64,000 nucleotides of DNA. Origin: Haematococcus lacustris. Lineage: Eukaryota > Chlorophyta > Chlorophyceae > Chlamydomonadales > Haematococcaceae. The notes beneath the pieces were generated by a model that was given only the letters and a program-made list of their open reading frames with translations, was not told the DNA's origin and did not search any database. The position numbers and the translations under genes were made by a program. The stretch spans positions 10,656,663 through 10,720,662 of the forward strand of contig JASKMD010000029.1 in the NCBI GenBank assembly GCA_030144725.1. Reading direction: 5' to 3'. Shown here in pieces: positions 20,981-32,600 of this stretch (the stretch's first letter is position 1; the number at the start of each line of letters is the position of its first letter).

Positions 20981-23900
20981 GGGACCTTGAGCTGTACGAC
21001 AGGTCCATCAATCAATGCGTGAAGCTCAAACTCAGACTCCCCCTGGGAACGCCCAATGCCATCATCAGAGAAGACGCTGACAAACTAGGCATAGGCATTA
21101 GCTCCACTGCCCAAGAATATCACGCCCGTAACACGACAGCCCTCACACACAGCCTCCAGTCCACAGATGTGGCACACGCCCACATCTCGAGGAGCATGCT
21201 GCACAAACAAATCACATGGCTCAATACCCAGGCTAGTACACAAGGACACCGCGTGCTCACCCTCCTTCATCACACCCTTAGAGCACGTCAGCTAGTCTAT
21301 GCCTCTATATCCGGGCTATCGGCCACAGAAAAGGGGCTACCTCTCTATCATGAAGAATGCCAAACACTCGGCCGCCTCATTACACAGGCCAGCAGCTCTC
21401 AAGCACACGATGTCGTCAGCGCCAGCATCACCTGCCTCAAAAGCCTAGGCATCACGCGCGCTTCTGAGCTCAGCTGCGAGGGCAACACACACATCATCAC
21501 CGGTAGCATGCTCACATCGAAGTACGGAAAAAAGGTCAAGCAGAAGCACATCATCGCCCTCAACAAACTTGCAGCCATGGCGGCCCAACCTTCATGCCCA
21601 GACGCGACCGTAACGCGTGCCATCCGAGACAGCCGCAACACATCACTCGACCTCCCGCCCGACCAACGCAAAATCACAACATGGGCCGCGGGCCTAACGG
21701 AACTTGCGCCCACACCCGCAGTGCCCGACACCAGAACTCGCTATATGGATATGAAAGCGTATGCGGTCAGGCACGCAACTCAACCAGCAACGGCGGACCG
21801 GGCCGCAGCGGCACCCGCAGTCCATGATGCCACTAGGACGAGCTCACGACTGCTGAAGCGAGAGCAACGAGCAACACAATCGGCCACAACGAAGCCCACG
21901 CCACCCAAGGCGGGCACGAAACGGAACAATGAGGGCAGACAGACCCAAACTATCCCGCAGGATATCGTGCGCACCGTAGGCCTTGACCTCCCAGGACTCT
22001 CCAGCTGGAAGGTGGATAAAGCCTGCCGATGTAAACCCAAGAACCTAGGCTGCATACTAGGGGCCATGTACGGCCACCAAGAGGCCATAACCAGCATAGA
22101 TGGCTGGCAATGGGACGGCATCAACAAGGAAAACTACTACAAGGTGCATTGGAAGCCCACAGTCATAGATAGATGGGCATTACCACTATGTGCAGAAGAA
22201 GGCTATACACCCACACACATAGAGACCATCAGCAGGGAAGAGGCTAAGGACGTATGCACTTGTGAGCTGTGCTGGCTTCCAAGAGGAGACAGCCCAACGT
22301 GCCACAACTGCAAGAGGGCCTACCACCCAGCCTGCCTAGAGGAAGCCCACCTGTCAGGACACAAGGAACCAGGATACTGGCTGTGCCCTATATGCAAGTC
22401 CGGCAGCAATGACTTTAAGACAACCATGCGCCAGTCAGCGCACTCGGACCTCATACGAGTACACTGGCACCCCACTCTCGAACCGGCGCCGCTCATCACG
22501 GCACACCTGGACTACATGGCAAAGCGCAACGACTACGACGAGGAAAACAGGCAGATACAAGGGGCCAGACACGCGAGACCCGACGCGCACCTGCCGGCCC
22601 ACACCCGACAGGGACTACCGGACCCGCACACCTGGCTACCCCGGTGCACCAACCTGCACTCGAAGGCCACCTTTCACACCTACCCCATCAACCCGCAGAC
22701 GGACATCGTCGGGACGGGCAATTGCGAAACCTTCCTCCAACTCCACCCTCACATGACCGCCCCCGCGATGAGCCTCAGCACGGGGGAGCCCATTATGCCA
22801 CGGCACGACTTAGTGCAACACGTAACGGTCCACGACGAGTCGGGTCGCACAGTTGGCCTCATGACAAAAGACCAACACCAACATCTACACGCTTGGTTAC
22901 AGCACACACCACACACACGCAACCTGGCCACAGAGGTAGTGGCCCTACTAAGGAGGCAGGACGCACAGAGCAGCCAACACCCCATGAGAGGGGCACAAGA
23001 CAAAGCCCTTAACACCCTACACACCACACGAAGCTTTTCAAGCACCGTGCAAAGATGGGCTGATCCACTCACAGTCAGACCTGAAACCACCACCTATTGG
23101 AGCCCTGACACCAACGACACGGCCTTTGGGGCACACCACAACTGCCTACTGGTACGCCACACTGGCTTATCCACATGGAACGTACCGGCAGATGATGCAG
23201 TGGCACTAAAATGCGTCAACCATGCTATACATTCAGCTACTCAAGAGGAGGCCATGGCCACCATCATGCTGATCCCTGGGAAAAAGGGCATCTCCTACCC
23301 TAAACACATTGACACCCTGCGGCGCTACCCTGAGTACTGCCAGCACCTGGCTAGCATACCCCCCACCAAGACCAGATGCCCCAAGCCAGGCAAGCACGCC
23401 AAACTTCACATCTACGTCATTTGGAATGCAGCAGGACAACAACTCGTCACCAAAGGCAACCCCCAAGGTTGGCTGGCTAGCACTGCCACTGCCCTCCACC
23501 CTCAACGAGATACACACCCAATTCGCAACAGACCAACGAATCAAAGCCAGCCACCCCCTAGCGGTCACAAACAACATATGCGCTTGCCGCTTGACAGGGA
23601 CCTCCCCACCTCGGGGCACCAACGCAGCCACCAACAACTCACGCACCATTCCACGACGCAGCCACGGATGGCCATCACCGAGTGGGCCACGATCGCGTAC
23701 ACGGACGGCAGCTGCATTAAGACCTCAGGGGCAGCCCCGGCGAGCGTCGGGGCGGGGGTCTATATCCCGGAGAACCACGTCCTCATCACAGCCGCCCTGA
23801 ACGACCCAGAAAGCAACACCATCAACAAGGCAGAACTCACAGCGATACACGCGGCACTCAAAGCAGGGGCCAAACGCATCGCCACCGATAGCCTTTGCTC

Positions 23901-25212
23901 CCTCTACCAGATCCGCAGAGCCCTCGCTAACCCGATGTCGCTCATCACCCACAGACACAACGACATCCTGACAGCCATTGCTACCCTTATCATCGACAGC
24001 CCCGTAACAATCCAATTCCTCAAAGTCAGGGCCCACTCGGGCATCATCGGCAACGAAGGCGCCGATGTCCTCGCCAAGCACGCGGCGCTACACCCAGAGC
24101 TCGCCAACACCCCGGCCTACAGCCCAACCACACGGAAAGAGACGAAGAACTGGCTCAGCAACGCCACCGACGGCGACTCCCCCGCCCCATTGCCGGACTG
24201 CCGCCACAGCGTGCGGGCACACATGCACCGCAAACACAAGCTGGGCCTTGCCAATCAAGACAGTATCTACTACCAGATGACTCAGGAGATCACCAAAGCC
24301 GCGGCGAAAGGAGCGGGCGAAAGAGTGATGGTCGACACGAACATCTCCACCCACGCGCAACGCACTGCCCTACTCTACCGCACCGGGGGGCTATACAACC
24401 AAAAACTAGCTATGCGCTGGAAACGGGCGACGGACGACCGATGCCCACTCTGCGGGGAAGCGGACAGTGCCACTCACCTCCTCTCCGGCTGCAGCGAGAC
24501 ACTACCAATGGTGCAGGAAAGGCACAACGGGGCGGGCCGCCTCATCACTAAAGCTATAAGCAAGGGAACCCTAGGCGGGTACATCAGCTTTGCGGACACC
24601 GGCAGCTGGGAGAAGGGCGCAAAGGAAAGTCTGGACCTCCCGAGTGACACGCTACACACAACACTCCAAACACTCGGATTGAAACCAGAAGATACTAAAC
24701 ACACCACCAGGCCGGATATCCTCATGGTGCTCCCTCATAAGAAGGCAAGCAAGGACGGCAAAGACACCAAGCGGGTCTGTATCATAGAAATCAAATACTG
24801 CTCGGACTCACGGTGGACGGAGCAATTAAACAAGGCACTCACTCAACACACCCACTTAGCCGAGACCATACGCAAGGAAGACCATATGGTCGCTATCATA
24901 CCAATCCTACTAGGCATAGGGGGCATAACCTACGAGGCGCACACACGGCAACACCTCTTGACCCTAGGGATCACACAAGCCAACACTACCAAGCTGCTCA
25001 ACAAGCTAACTAGACACGCTGTGGAGGCAGCCCACTCTATTGCAAAGACAAGCTACAGACTCAGGGCTACCAAAGGGGGGGGAGGGTAGGGGGGACGCCT
25101 CTTCTTTGGCTGGATGGTGGGAGCAGGCCGCGCCCCAGGCGGTAGCTCCTCCCTTAATGCACGCCGGTGAATACCGGAGTAGTTTTCTTCTTTCTTCTTT
25201 CTTCTTCTTCTT
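20981..25212 (+). mobile_element. 5'-truncated LINE (Dualen/RLE type)
   Basis: The insert is bordered by a perfect 13-bp direct repeat CTTCCCCTGGGAG (20968-20980 and 25213-25225). It begins inside a reading frame just after where a reverse transcriptase domain would be, and ends with a short CTTCTTTCTTC-rich tail, the pattern of target-primed reverse transcription with 5' truncation. Element X copy A provides the unoccupied site near 13755 (CTTCCCGCGGGAG). The domain set (PHD-like, RNase H, CCHC and PD-(D/E)xK) fits an RLE-encoding LINE with RNase H, closest in concept to Dualen of Chlamydomonas. Confidence 0.93.
20982..25089 (+). pseudogene. LINE polyprotein fragment: PHD, RNase H, RLE
   Basis: An uninterrupted frame of about 1,368 codons, truncated at its 5' end (numbering below counts from codon 21019). 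It starts in a post-RT region (LRLPLGTPNAI). Cys-rich block 415-455 (CELC, CHNC, HPAC, CPIC) resembles a PHD finger. RNase H at about 890-1020 shows the acidic set D896 (YTDGS), E939, D957 and D1016. A CCHC knuckle, C1142-x2-C1145-x7-H1153-x4-C1158, precedes a restriction-like endonuclease signature with D1233 (RPD) and E1257/K1259 (IIEIK). The reverse transcriptase domain is absent, so this copy cannot move by itself. The frame is otherwise undamaged, suggesting a young insertion. Confidence 0.9.
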
Positions 25213-25536
25213 CTTCCCCTGGGAGCTTTCAGCATACTTCAACGTTGGGGCGCAAAAACAAGTCAAATACGTAGCAACAACAAGCAGCAAATCGACCTCA
25301 AAAATAGCACTGCAGATTTGCATGCCGGCACCTCATCACGCACGGTAACCGACCGACTAGTGACCACACGACCGACTAGTGACCAAGATTGACTTTAGCC
25401 CGTCCCTCGCAGTCCAAGCTGCGGAGCTGCACGCGGCAGCGGGGCGTCGCGATTTGACCTCTTGGAGTTCAGTTCAGCGACAAAAAGTGACGGTACATTA
25501 TTTCGAGCCATTTTATCAGACCTTGTGGGACCTGAC

Positions 25537-26610
25537 TAGCTTACAGGGGACCGACCCTGGTAGTAAGACGGTTGTAATTTTGCACCCAATACGCTTAGAA
25601 ATTCAAACGCATCTTGTTACATTCGGACAAGAGCAAGAAAGCACAGGCTAAATGTAGCGTACAAACTTATGACAGAAATGACACAACAGTCTTAGCTAGG
25701 AAAGCCTGCATTACAAAGGGCTGCCATTGCATTGCTGAAAGATGGCCGCAAGACTGATGATGAAGTGCCACACCACAACTGTGTTGCGCATGGTGCGAGT
25801 CATGCTCATGCTAGTCCTGAGTTGCATATCATCTAAACAATTGCAGCCTACCTAAGCTGCAGGCTTCCATGTGGAGGTGCCAGGACACTGCAGGTCTGGC
25901 GGTTGAGGGCTACACCCCCTGAGGCATAGGAGTTACGTGGCATGTGCATTTGTGGGGTTTGCACTTCAACAGCCTGTCCAGCACAAACATTTCTTGTATC
26001 GTGATCAGTGCTCGAGGATGGACAGGATGGATCTAACTCTACCCATCCTCTCCCCATGGCGGAGCAGGCCCATTTACGTCCTTCACATCAAGATGAGCCC
26101 CAACAACACCATGCAACCTTACCCCTGCCTTGTGCCTGGTGCTGCTTGGTCGTCAAAAGGAGGGACATCACCACAGCAAAGCATGTGTCCATTGACAGCG
26201 CTTGCAGCTGAGCTGCCAACACACTTGTGCGTACCATATGGCACCACAGCTGGCTGGTTCAGTCACAGCTGTAACTGTAGATGCAGTCAGCCTCAACATC
26301 ACTGCTGCCCACTACCCAGGCCGCCTAATATCTGCGCCCCACCCTGCCGTGTCATTGCGACCAGGCCTGCCCTGCCACTGCATGGTTCGTCACCATGATG
26401 TGGGTCATGGATGCATGGTCATACCGTTGCTATTATGGGGCTGGCTGCAGGAATCGGCTTGGTGTGCACCTAGACAGATTCAGACAGATGCAGTGTGTGG
26501 CATACTTATGTTAGTAAGATGTGCTCCTTGTCCTCTGGCTTAATGGGGCATGAATGAGATATACTTACTGACATGCACACGCACATGCACTACCATCGCA
26601 CGCCACCCAC
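25537..26610. other. Cyclase 3' flank, no gene recognised
   Basis: Between element X copy B and the cyclase stop codon. A 153-codon plus-strand frame (25937-26398) is Cys/Pro/His-rich with no domain. Nothing else is supported. Confidence 0.5.
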
Positions 26611-29600
26611 CTAAGCTCGCAGGGAAGGGGTGGATGACAACCAAAACGTGTTCATCAGCCTGCGCAGTACAAGCAGCAGAGCACTGCGTCTCCATCGCCA
26701 ACCATTGACATTCAGCCCACCATCATGGACATCATCGTCATCATGTTCCACTGGCTGACCTGTGTTAGGCCACTGCTGGCATTGCCTCCCTCCCAGCTTG
26801 CATGACACAAGGCAGGCACTGCAGGTCAGCCCTCCAGAACCCGTGCCTGGACTCACCCCTTGCCCTTGATGTTTTGCGGCCCCCTGGCCAGCAGGTGCAG
26901 GGTGCAGCCAGTGTCGGCGTCAGCCACCTCCACGCTGCTGCCCGCCAGCAACTCCTCTGCTGGCTCACTAATGCAGCTGCTGGCGGCTTTAGAGGTGTCA
27001 GTGTCAATGTTGACACGCACTTGCACACTGCTCATGCTGCTGAAACCCTGGTTGTTAGAAGCATCCTCGAGGAAGGACCTTGGTGATGTTGCAGGGAGTT
27101 CACAGGAGGCGGCAGAGGCAAGGCCAGGGGGGACTGAGGCCCGCCTCTCAAGGTCGGGCTGGGGGTTGCTAGTGTTTGCAAGGGCTGGGTGAAGCAGCGC
27201 TGCTGTAGATTCAGCGACCTGGACATAGCAGGCAGTCAAGGAAGGGGTGTTGATTTGATGCACAGGGTCAGGTGCAAGAGGTGTGGGGGTGGGCAGCAGT
27301 CCCCTTCTGCCACAAATACAACTGCAGATGGATGTGTTAGTGAAATGCTGGGCACTCACATGGATGTGCATGGGCTTGCAGGAAGACTCCATGCGGGCCG
27401 CCACGTTGGTGGTGTTGCCAATCAGGGTCACATGTGCCATTTTCTGGCTGATCACGCTTGCAAACACGGGGCCAGAGGCAAGCCCCACTGCATGAGCATC
27501 ACACACAGTGCCAGAGACTGCCGTGTCATCAATGCATGCCACCAAAACCACACTGCTGTGTGCCACCTGATGCAATTGGCCATAGTCTCCCCAATGAGCT
27601 TAGCTGAAGTCAGCAGGGGCACAGCAACAGATTTGCACACCAGGCTGTGTCTTGCAGAAGCCCAGGCTTACTTACCCCTGCACCGCAAAAGAACTGACGT
27701 ATGCAAGTGCGCTGTACCATAGCTGTGGTCACTTAGTCACAAGGTCAGGCACGACAGCTCTCCTACAAAGCCAAACAGCTGATCGTCAATGTTTGCAGTG
27801 GTCCAAACAAACTCAGGAACGACAAATAACGGCACAGCCAGGACCACTGCTGACTGCTATCCACCTGCCTCCTTGCACCTGGTGCCCTGCTTGCCCAATG
27901 CACTGGCCCCTGCCTTGCCAATGCCCAAGCCCCCACCTCGAATCTGCACGCGCCGGCCATCCTCAGTCGTATACGCCTCTGCCACCCGCACCATGTCCAG
28001 CGCTTGCCTCGCCGCCCGCAGCGCTGCCTCGCGTGGTGCAAAGCGTGGGAACGCCCCGCTGGCAGCCATCCAGCAATCACCCACGATCTCCACCTGCACC
28101 CATCAGGCATGCCAGTTCTCTAATCTCCCTGCTGTGTGACTTAAAGCTGTGTGACTTGAAGCATCCCCACCGGCAAAGGTCGTGGCACACACTGGTTCTG
28201 TCCCTGGTGTTGCCACTCATCGCTTGTGGCGCCAATGCTTCTGATGCCTTGATGCTGGGCAAGCTGGTAAGCCAGCAACATTTCAATGTCAGCATGGTTT
28301 GCATGCTTCACCCCATGCAAGCTACGCTGCACTATAAACAACCATGTTGGACCAAGGCCTTGGTCTGCCATGGGTGATGTCCCTTATGGGCCTGTCCCGC
28401 TTCCTGTTAGCGTTCCGCTGCACCGCACTGTATGCCTTTTGTTGCGACGCGCTCCGCACTAGCAGTCTCCGCTGCAGGTCTCATGTCTCAGGACCTAACC
28501 AGTAGCTAAGGACGTGTCATCAACGCCTGAAACAGCACCCAAGGTAAGCCCCGCACCAACAGCAACCCCGCACTAGCAACCGCAACCTAAGCAACAGCCC
28601 CGCACTGCAGCAACAGCCCTGCACCTGCACCACATTCACTAACATTGCCCTGTGCTTGTGCTCGTGTTCGCAGTGTACAAGATGGGACATGGCCCCGTAG
28701 AAGGGCATAAGGCCCGGCCTCTCTGAAAGGTAAGCCCCGCACATAGCCCGCACACCTTGCCCTTGTTGCCCCGCACCTAGCCTTGCCCCACACATAGCCC
28801 GCACAACACAAATTGTCGCACCCAGCATCGCACCCACCGCACATCAACCCTATGTCGTGTCCCTATGCGCTCGCAGGTATCGCCAATGGCCCAATGGAGC
28901 GGCCCAATGGAGGATCCTAGCGGAGCTCCTTCACTACCCCAGCCCTAGAGCCATGGTGCACTCTAGGGTTGTTGCTAGTTCACTAGTCAGTTTGCTAGTG
29001 CAACGGGCTGGTAGCCTTCTAAGCGTTAAGCTGTCGGTTTTGGTGAGGTGCCCAGTGGTGTGGGGTTTGCCCACAACCGTGCCATCGATGTGGGGGCTGC
29101 AGTCATCAAGGGTGCGACCGAGGATGCTTCAACTTGATTGGAGTAGCTGAGTGAGATTACCCACAGGCAAACATGTTGTTCCTTGTTGAATGAGTTTTGT
29201 TTGTCTGCCATGGGTGAAGGTTCTCATATCACTGGAGGTGTCAAGACTGCCTGACGGCCTTGCGCTTTTCTGCCACTCTTGCTGAAAGTCGTGAAAGTCG
29301 CAAAATCGTTTGAACGTGCTTTAAGACATGATAACCCTAGTCATGTGACAGACGTCTGTCTTGTGAAACACCTCTGATGGCGCCAATGGCCCTGATGCCA
29401 TAATGCTGCCCAGCCATGTTTGACCAAGGCCCTTGTCTGCAATGCGGGGAGGCACTGCACCTTGTACATCCCATGTTTCTCGCACAGCTTGTCAAAGCGG
29501 TCGTACAACCCGCTCAGCAGCGCCACCACTTGGCGTGGTGTAAGCTCGCTGCTGATGGTGGTGTAGGAGCAGATGTCCTGGACAGCAGCAGCACACAAGC

Positions 29601-32600
29601 AGGCTGACCACAGTTCTGCCAGCCAGCACCTCCACCACAGACAGCAGTACAGCAGTACAGGAGTGAGGCACGCTCCAGCAAACCATGCACCTGCCACGCA
29701 CAGTATGCCTACACCTTAGGAAAACATATGACGTAGGAGCCAGAGCCGCAAGGACAATGGCTGATGTGACAGCTGGTCAGCTGCCAACTGGTAAGCCTTG
29801 TCAGCCAGCAGGCAGGCAGGCTGAACTACACAGTAGCAAGTGTCAGCAGGTGCGCACATCGGGCATGGGGTGGGGCCTCACCGCAAACAGGATAGTGACC
29901 CCGTCAAAGGCCTCTGCATACTCCTGCCCTGCCGCCAGGCAGCGTGCAGCAGCGGGTGGCAGCATGGCTCGCACCAGCTCGCCATGGCGGTAGCTGCTGA
30001 CCAGCACCACAAACAGCTCGACTGCAGGCAAGCACACTAGCTGGGGCAGTGAGGCGTCATCATGGCAAGCGAAAGCAGCACAGCACCTGCAGCAGCAATC
30101 GGTGGTGGCACGCTGCCAAGAGCAATCCATGGGAGCAGTGGTGCTGATGGGCTGCTGCCGCTGCCTCCAGCAGTGCCTCCTTACCCAGGCCTAATCCCTT
30201 TGCAGGCAGCAGACACTCAGCCGTCACCACCCTCTGCGGCACAGCATGCTGCATGGAGCAACCATGTAGGTGGTGGGCGACCATGTGCATGGGAACTCCA
30301 CACAGACAAAACACCGACCGTAGTGGTCCCTAGTGGTCCACTCTAATGTGGTCCCTAGTGAGGGTCGAGGTGCTAAGCTGAGCTGGGTGAAAGTGAAAGC
30401 GGAAAGTCAAGAATTACCACGTGAATTACTCTGTCAAAATGATCCGCGACAACCCAAAGTTGCTTGGAGAAGTCGCAAACTTATCAAAGCATAGCACCCA
30501 GTTGCGCAATGAGTTCAAAGAAGCGAAAGAACACCGCAAAAGCAAAAGCCGCGCTTGACAACACGCCCACGAGAGCTGAAGGGCCAAGCAAAATTAGGGC
30601 CCGACAAAACGTCCGCGATGGCAAGGTTTGATGTGGTATGGCCCGCTGCAACTGTGCTGTGGGCTCCGCGCTGTGTGAGCACACTTCGCTGTTGTTGATG
30701 CCAGCGTAGGTCCTCCTTCGCGTTAAGGCAAGCAACGAGGATTGGAGGGAGGGATGGAAAACGCAGCGGCGCCAGGTACGGGGCCTGTCCCGTATACTGT
30801 CCCAGCCTTAAGTCCCAGCGTTGTGTTTGGTCCGTGCCTTAGCCTCTGACTGTGCTTATCGTGCTGAGCAGGTGATGAAAGGACCTGGGGGCGCTGTGCT
30901 GCGAGGCTGCAAGAAAACGAAGAGGAAGAACATGGAAGAACACCTCTAGCAGCGGGCGCACACCCACTTCCACCTGCGTGTCATTGCCTCCCTATTTGTG
31001 CTATGCATCTTCCTCAACTGCTTAGTTGGCTACCCCACCCAGGGTTACCACAGCGTCCCCACACCTTCAGCTGCGTAGCCCCCTCCAACACCTACTGCAA
31101 GCCCCCTCCCCTCGCATACCCCTGCCCAGCCAGCCCAGCCAGGTGGTCTTCTTTGGCACAGCTGGCATTGGCACCGGGGTAGGTTAAGGTGCTGATGTGG
31201 TGTTGCGGGCCTGCTACAAGGTGGTGTGCAGGTCCAGGGGCACAGACCAGCGTCGGGGCAGGGTGCTGCTTGTGGGTGAGCACCACACCAGCCGGGTCAG
31301 CTCAGCAGTAACTGGCCAGCAGCCCTGTGAGAGCCAGCTTAACAAATGCAGGGCCACTAGGCCTGCAGAACGGGAGCCCCAGCAGGGCAGGTGGACCACT
31401 GCCTATTGCGTCCAGCTTAGATCCAGCAGTGTGACCAGCTAGTGTGGAGCCTGATGTGGTGCCTGGTAGTGGCCCCCTCGCATCCTTCCACAGCCCCCAT
31501 GCAGCAGCCAGGCAGCCACACAGACAGCAGCCTCAAAGCCCAAGTCCAGCACTTCCCCGGCCAGCCAAGCGCAGCAAGCACACCAAGGCTGAGCAGGCAG
31601 ATGAGTCCACCCAGCCCACCAAGGGCAAAGGCAAGGGCAAGGGCAAGGCTGCCAAAGCCAAGCCAGCACCACAGCCAGGCAGGTGGCTGGACAGGGACTG
31701 CAATGCAGCATGGAACATGCAGCGCATTGGGGAGAGCAGGTGGCGTCCACTGGAGCTGTGCTGGTGGCCAGACCAGGCAGCTCTGCCAGCCAAGGGCAAA
31801 GAGTACTCAGGCCTGGACTACAAGCGGCTGCGAGACAAACCTCCCAAGGCCCAGCTGGGGTACAAGTGGCTGCGAGACTGGCCACCCAAGGCGCCAGAGC
31901 AGCAGCAGCTGCAGCCTGTGGCACAGTAGTGTGCCCCCCTCTCATGAGCTGTCATCAGCTTTACAATCAGCACATGTTTGTCATGCCAACTTTAGACCAT
32001 AGCCCTGTCACAGGGGTCAGGCAATAGTGTAGGTGGTAGGCGACCATGCCATGGGCATGGGAATTCCACACACACAACACCGTTTTGTAGCGGTCCCTAG
32101 TTGTCCACCCCAAAGTAGGCCCCAGTGAGGGTTGAGGTGTCGATGGGTTGTTAGTGGGCTGCTAGATGGCTGGACAGTGGCATCGTGCACAAGGCAGCAG
32201 CAGCGTGTCCAGCAGCGTTTCCAGCAGCAAGTTCCAGCAGTAAATTCATAGATCGGCCTTACTTGGCTCATGGTACACATGACTTGACAAATCGATAAGA
32301 AATAAGCAGAATATCAGGTCAAAAAGGCGCTTTGTGTAGCGCAGTGCATTAAGCAAAGCAACCAATTCATACCGCAAGGCAACCTCCATGGGGTCATGCT
32401 GGGGTTATGCTGCACCCTACCCTGCTCCTTGGCATGCCCCACCCACCCATAGCTGGCACCGCATGGTCAACGGCACCACACACCTGCCAGGATGATGCAG
32501 AGCAGTGGCATGGTTGCCAGCAGGGGGATCCTCCAGGCCGGGTAGTTGCCTTTGAGGCGCCAGACCTTCAGCGTCCAGGCATCCCCACTGGGTAGCCTGT

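Larger units (their letters stand above)
14208..25536 (-). mobile_element. Element X, copy B (split by two insertions)
   Basis: Three separated blocks are colinear with copy A: 14208-14374 matches 13366-13530, 20760-20980 matches the stretch to about 13755, and 25213-25536 matches up to 14096. The gaps between blocks are filled by a 6.4-kb hAT element and a LINE, each with its own target duplication. The left half of the element, including nearly all of the coding region, is missing. Its inverted-repeat right terminus GTGGGACCTGAC is intact. Confidence 0.85.
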
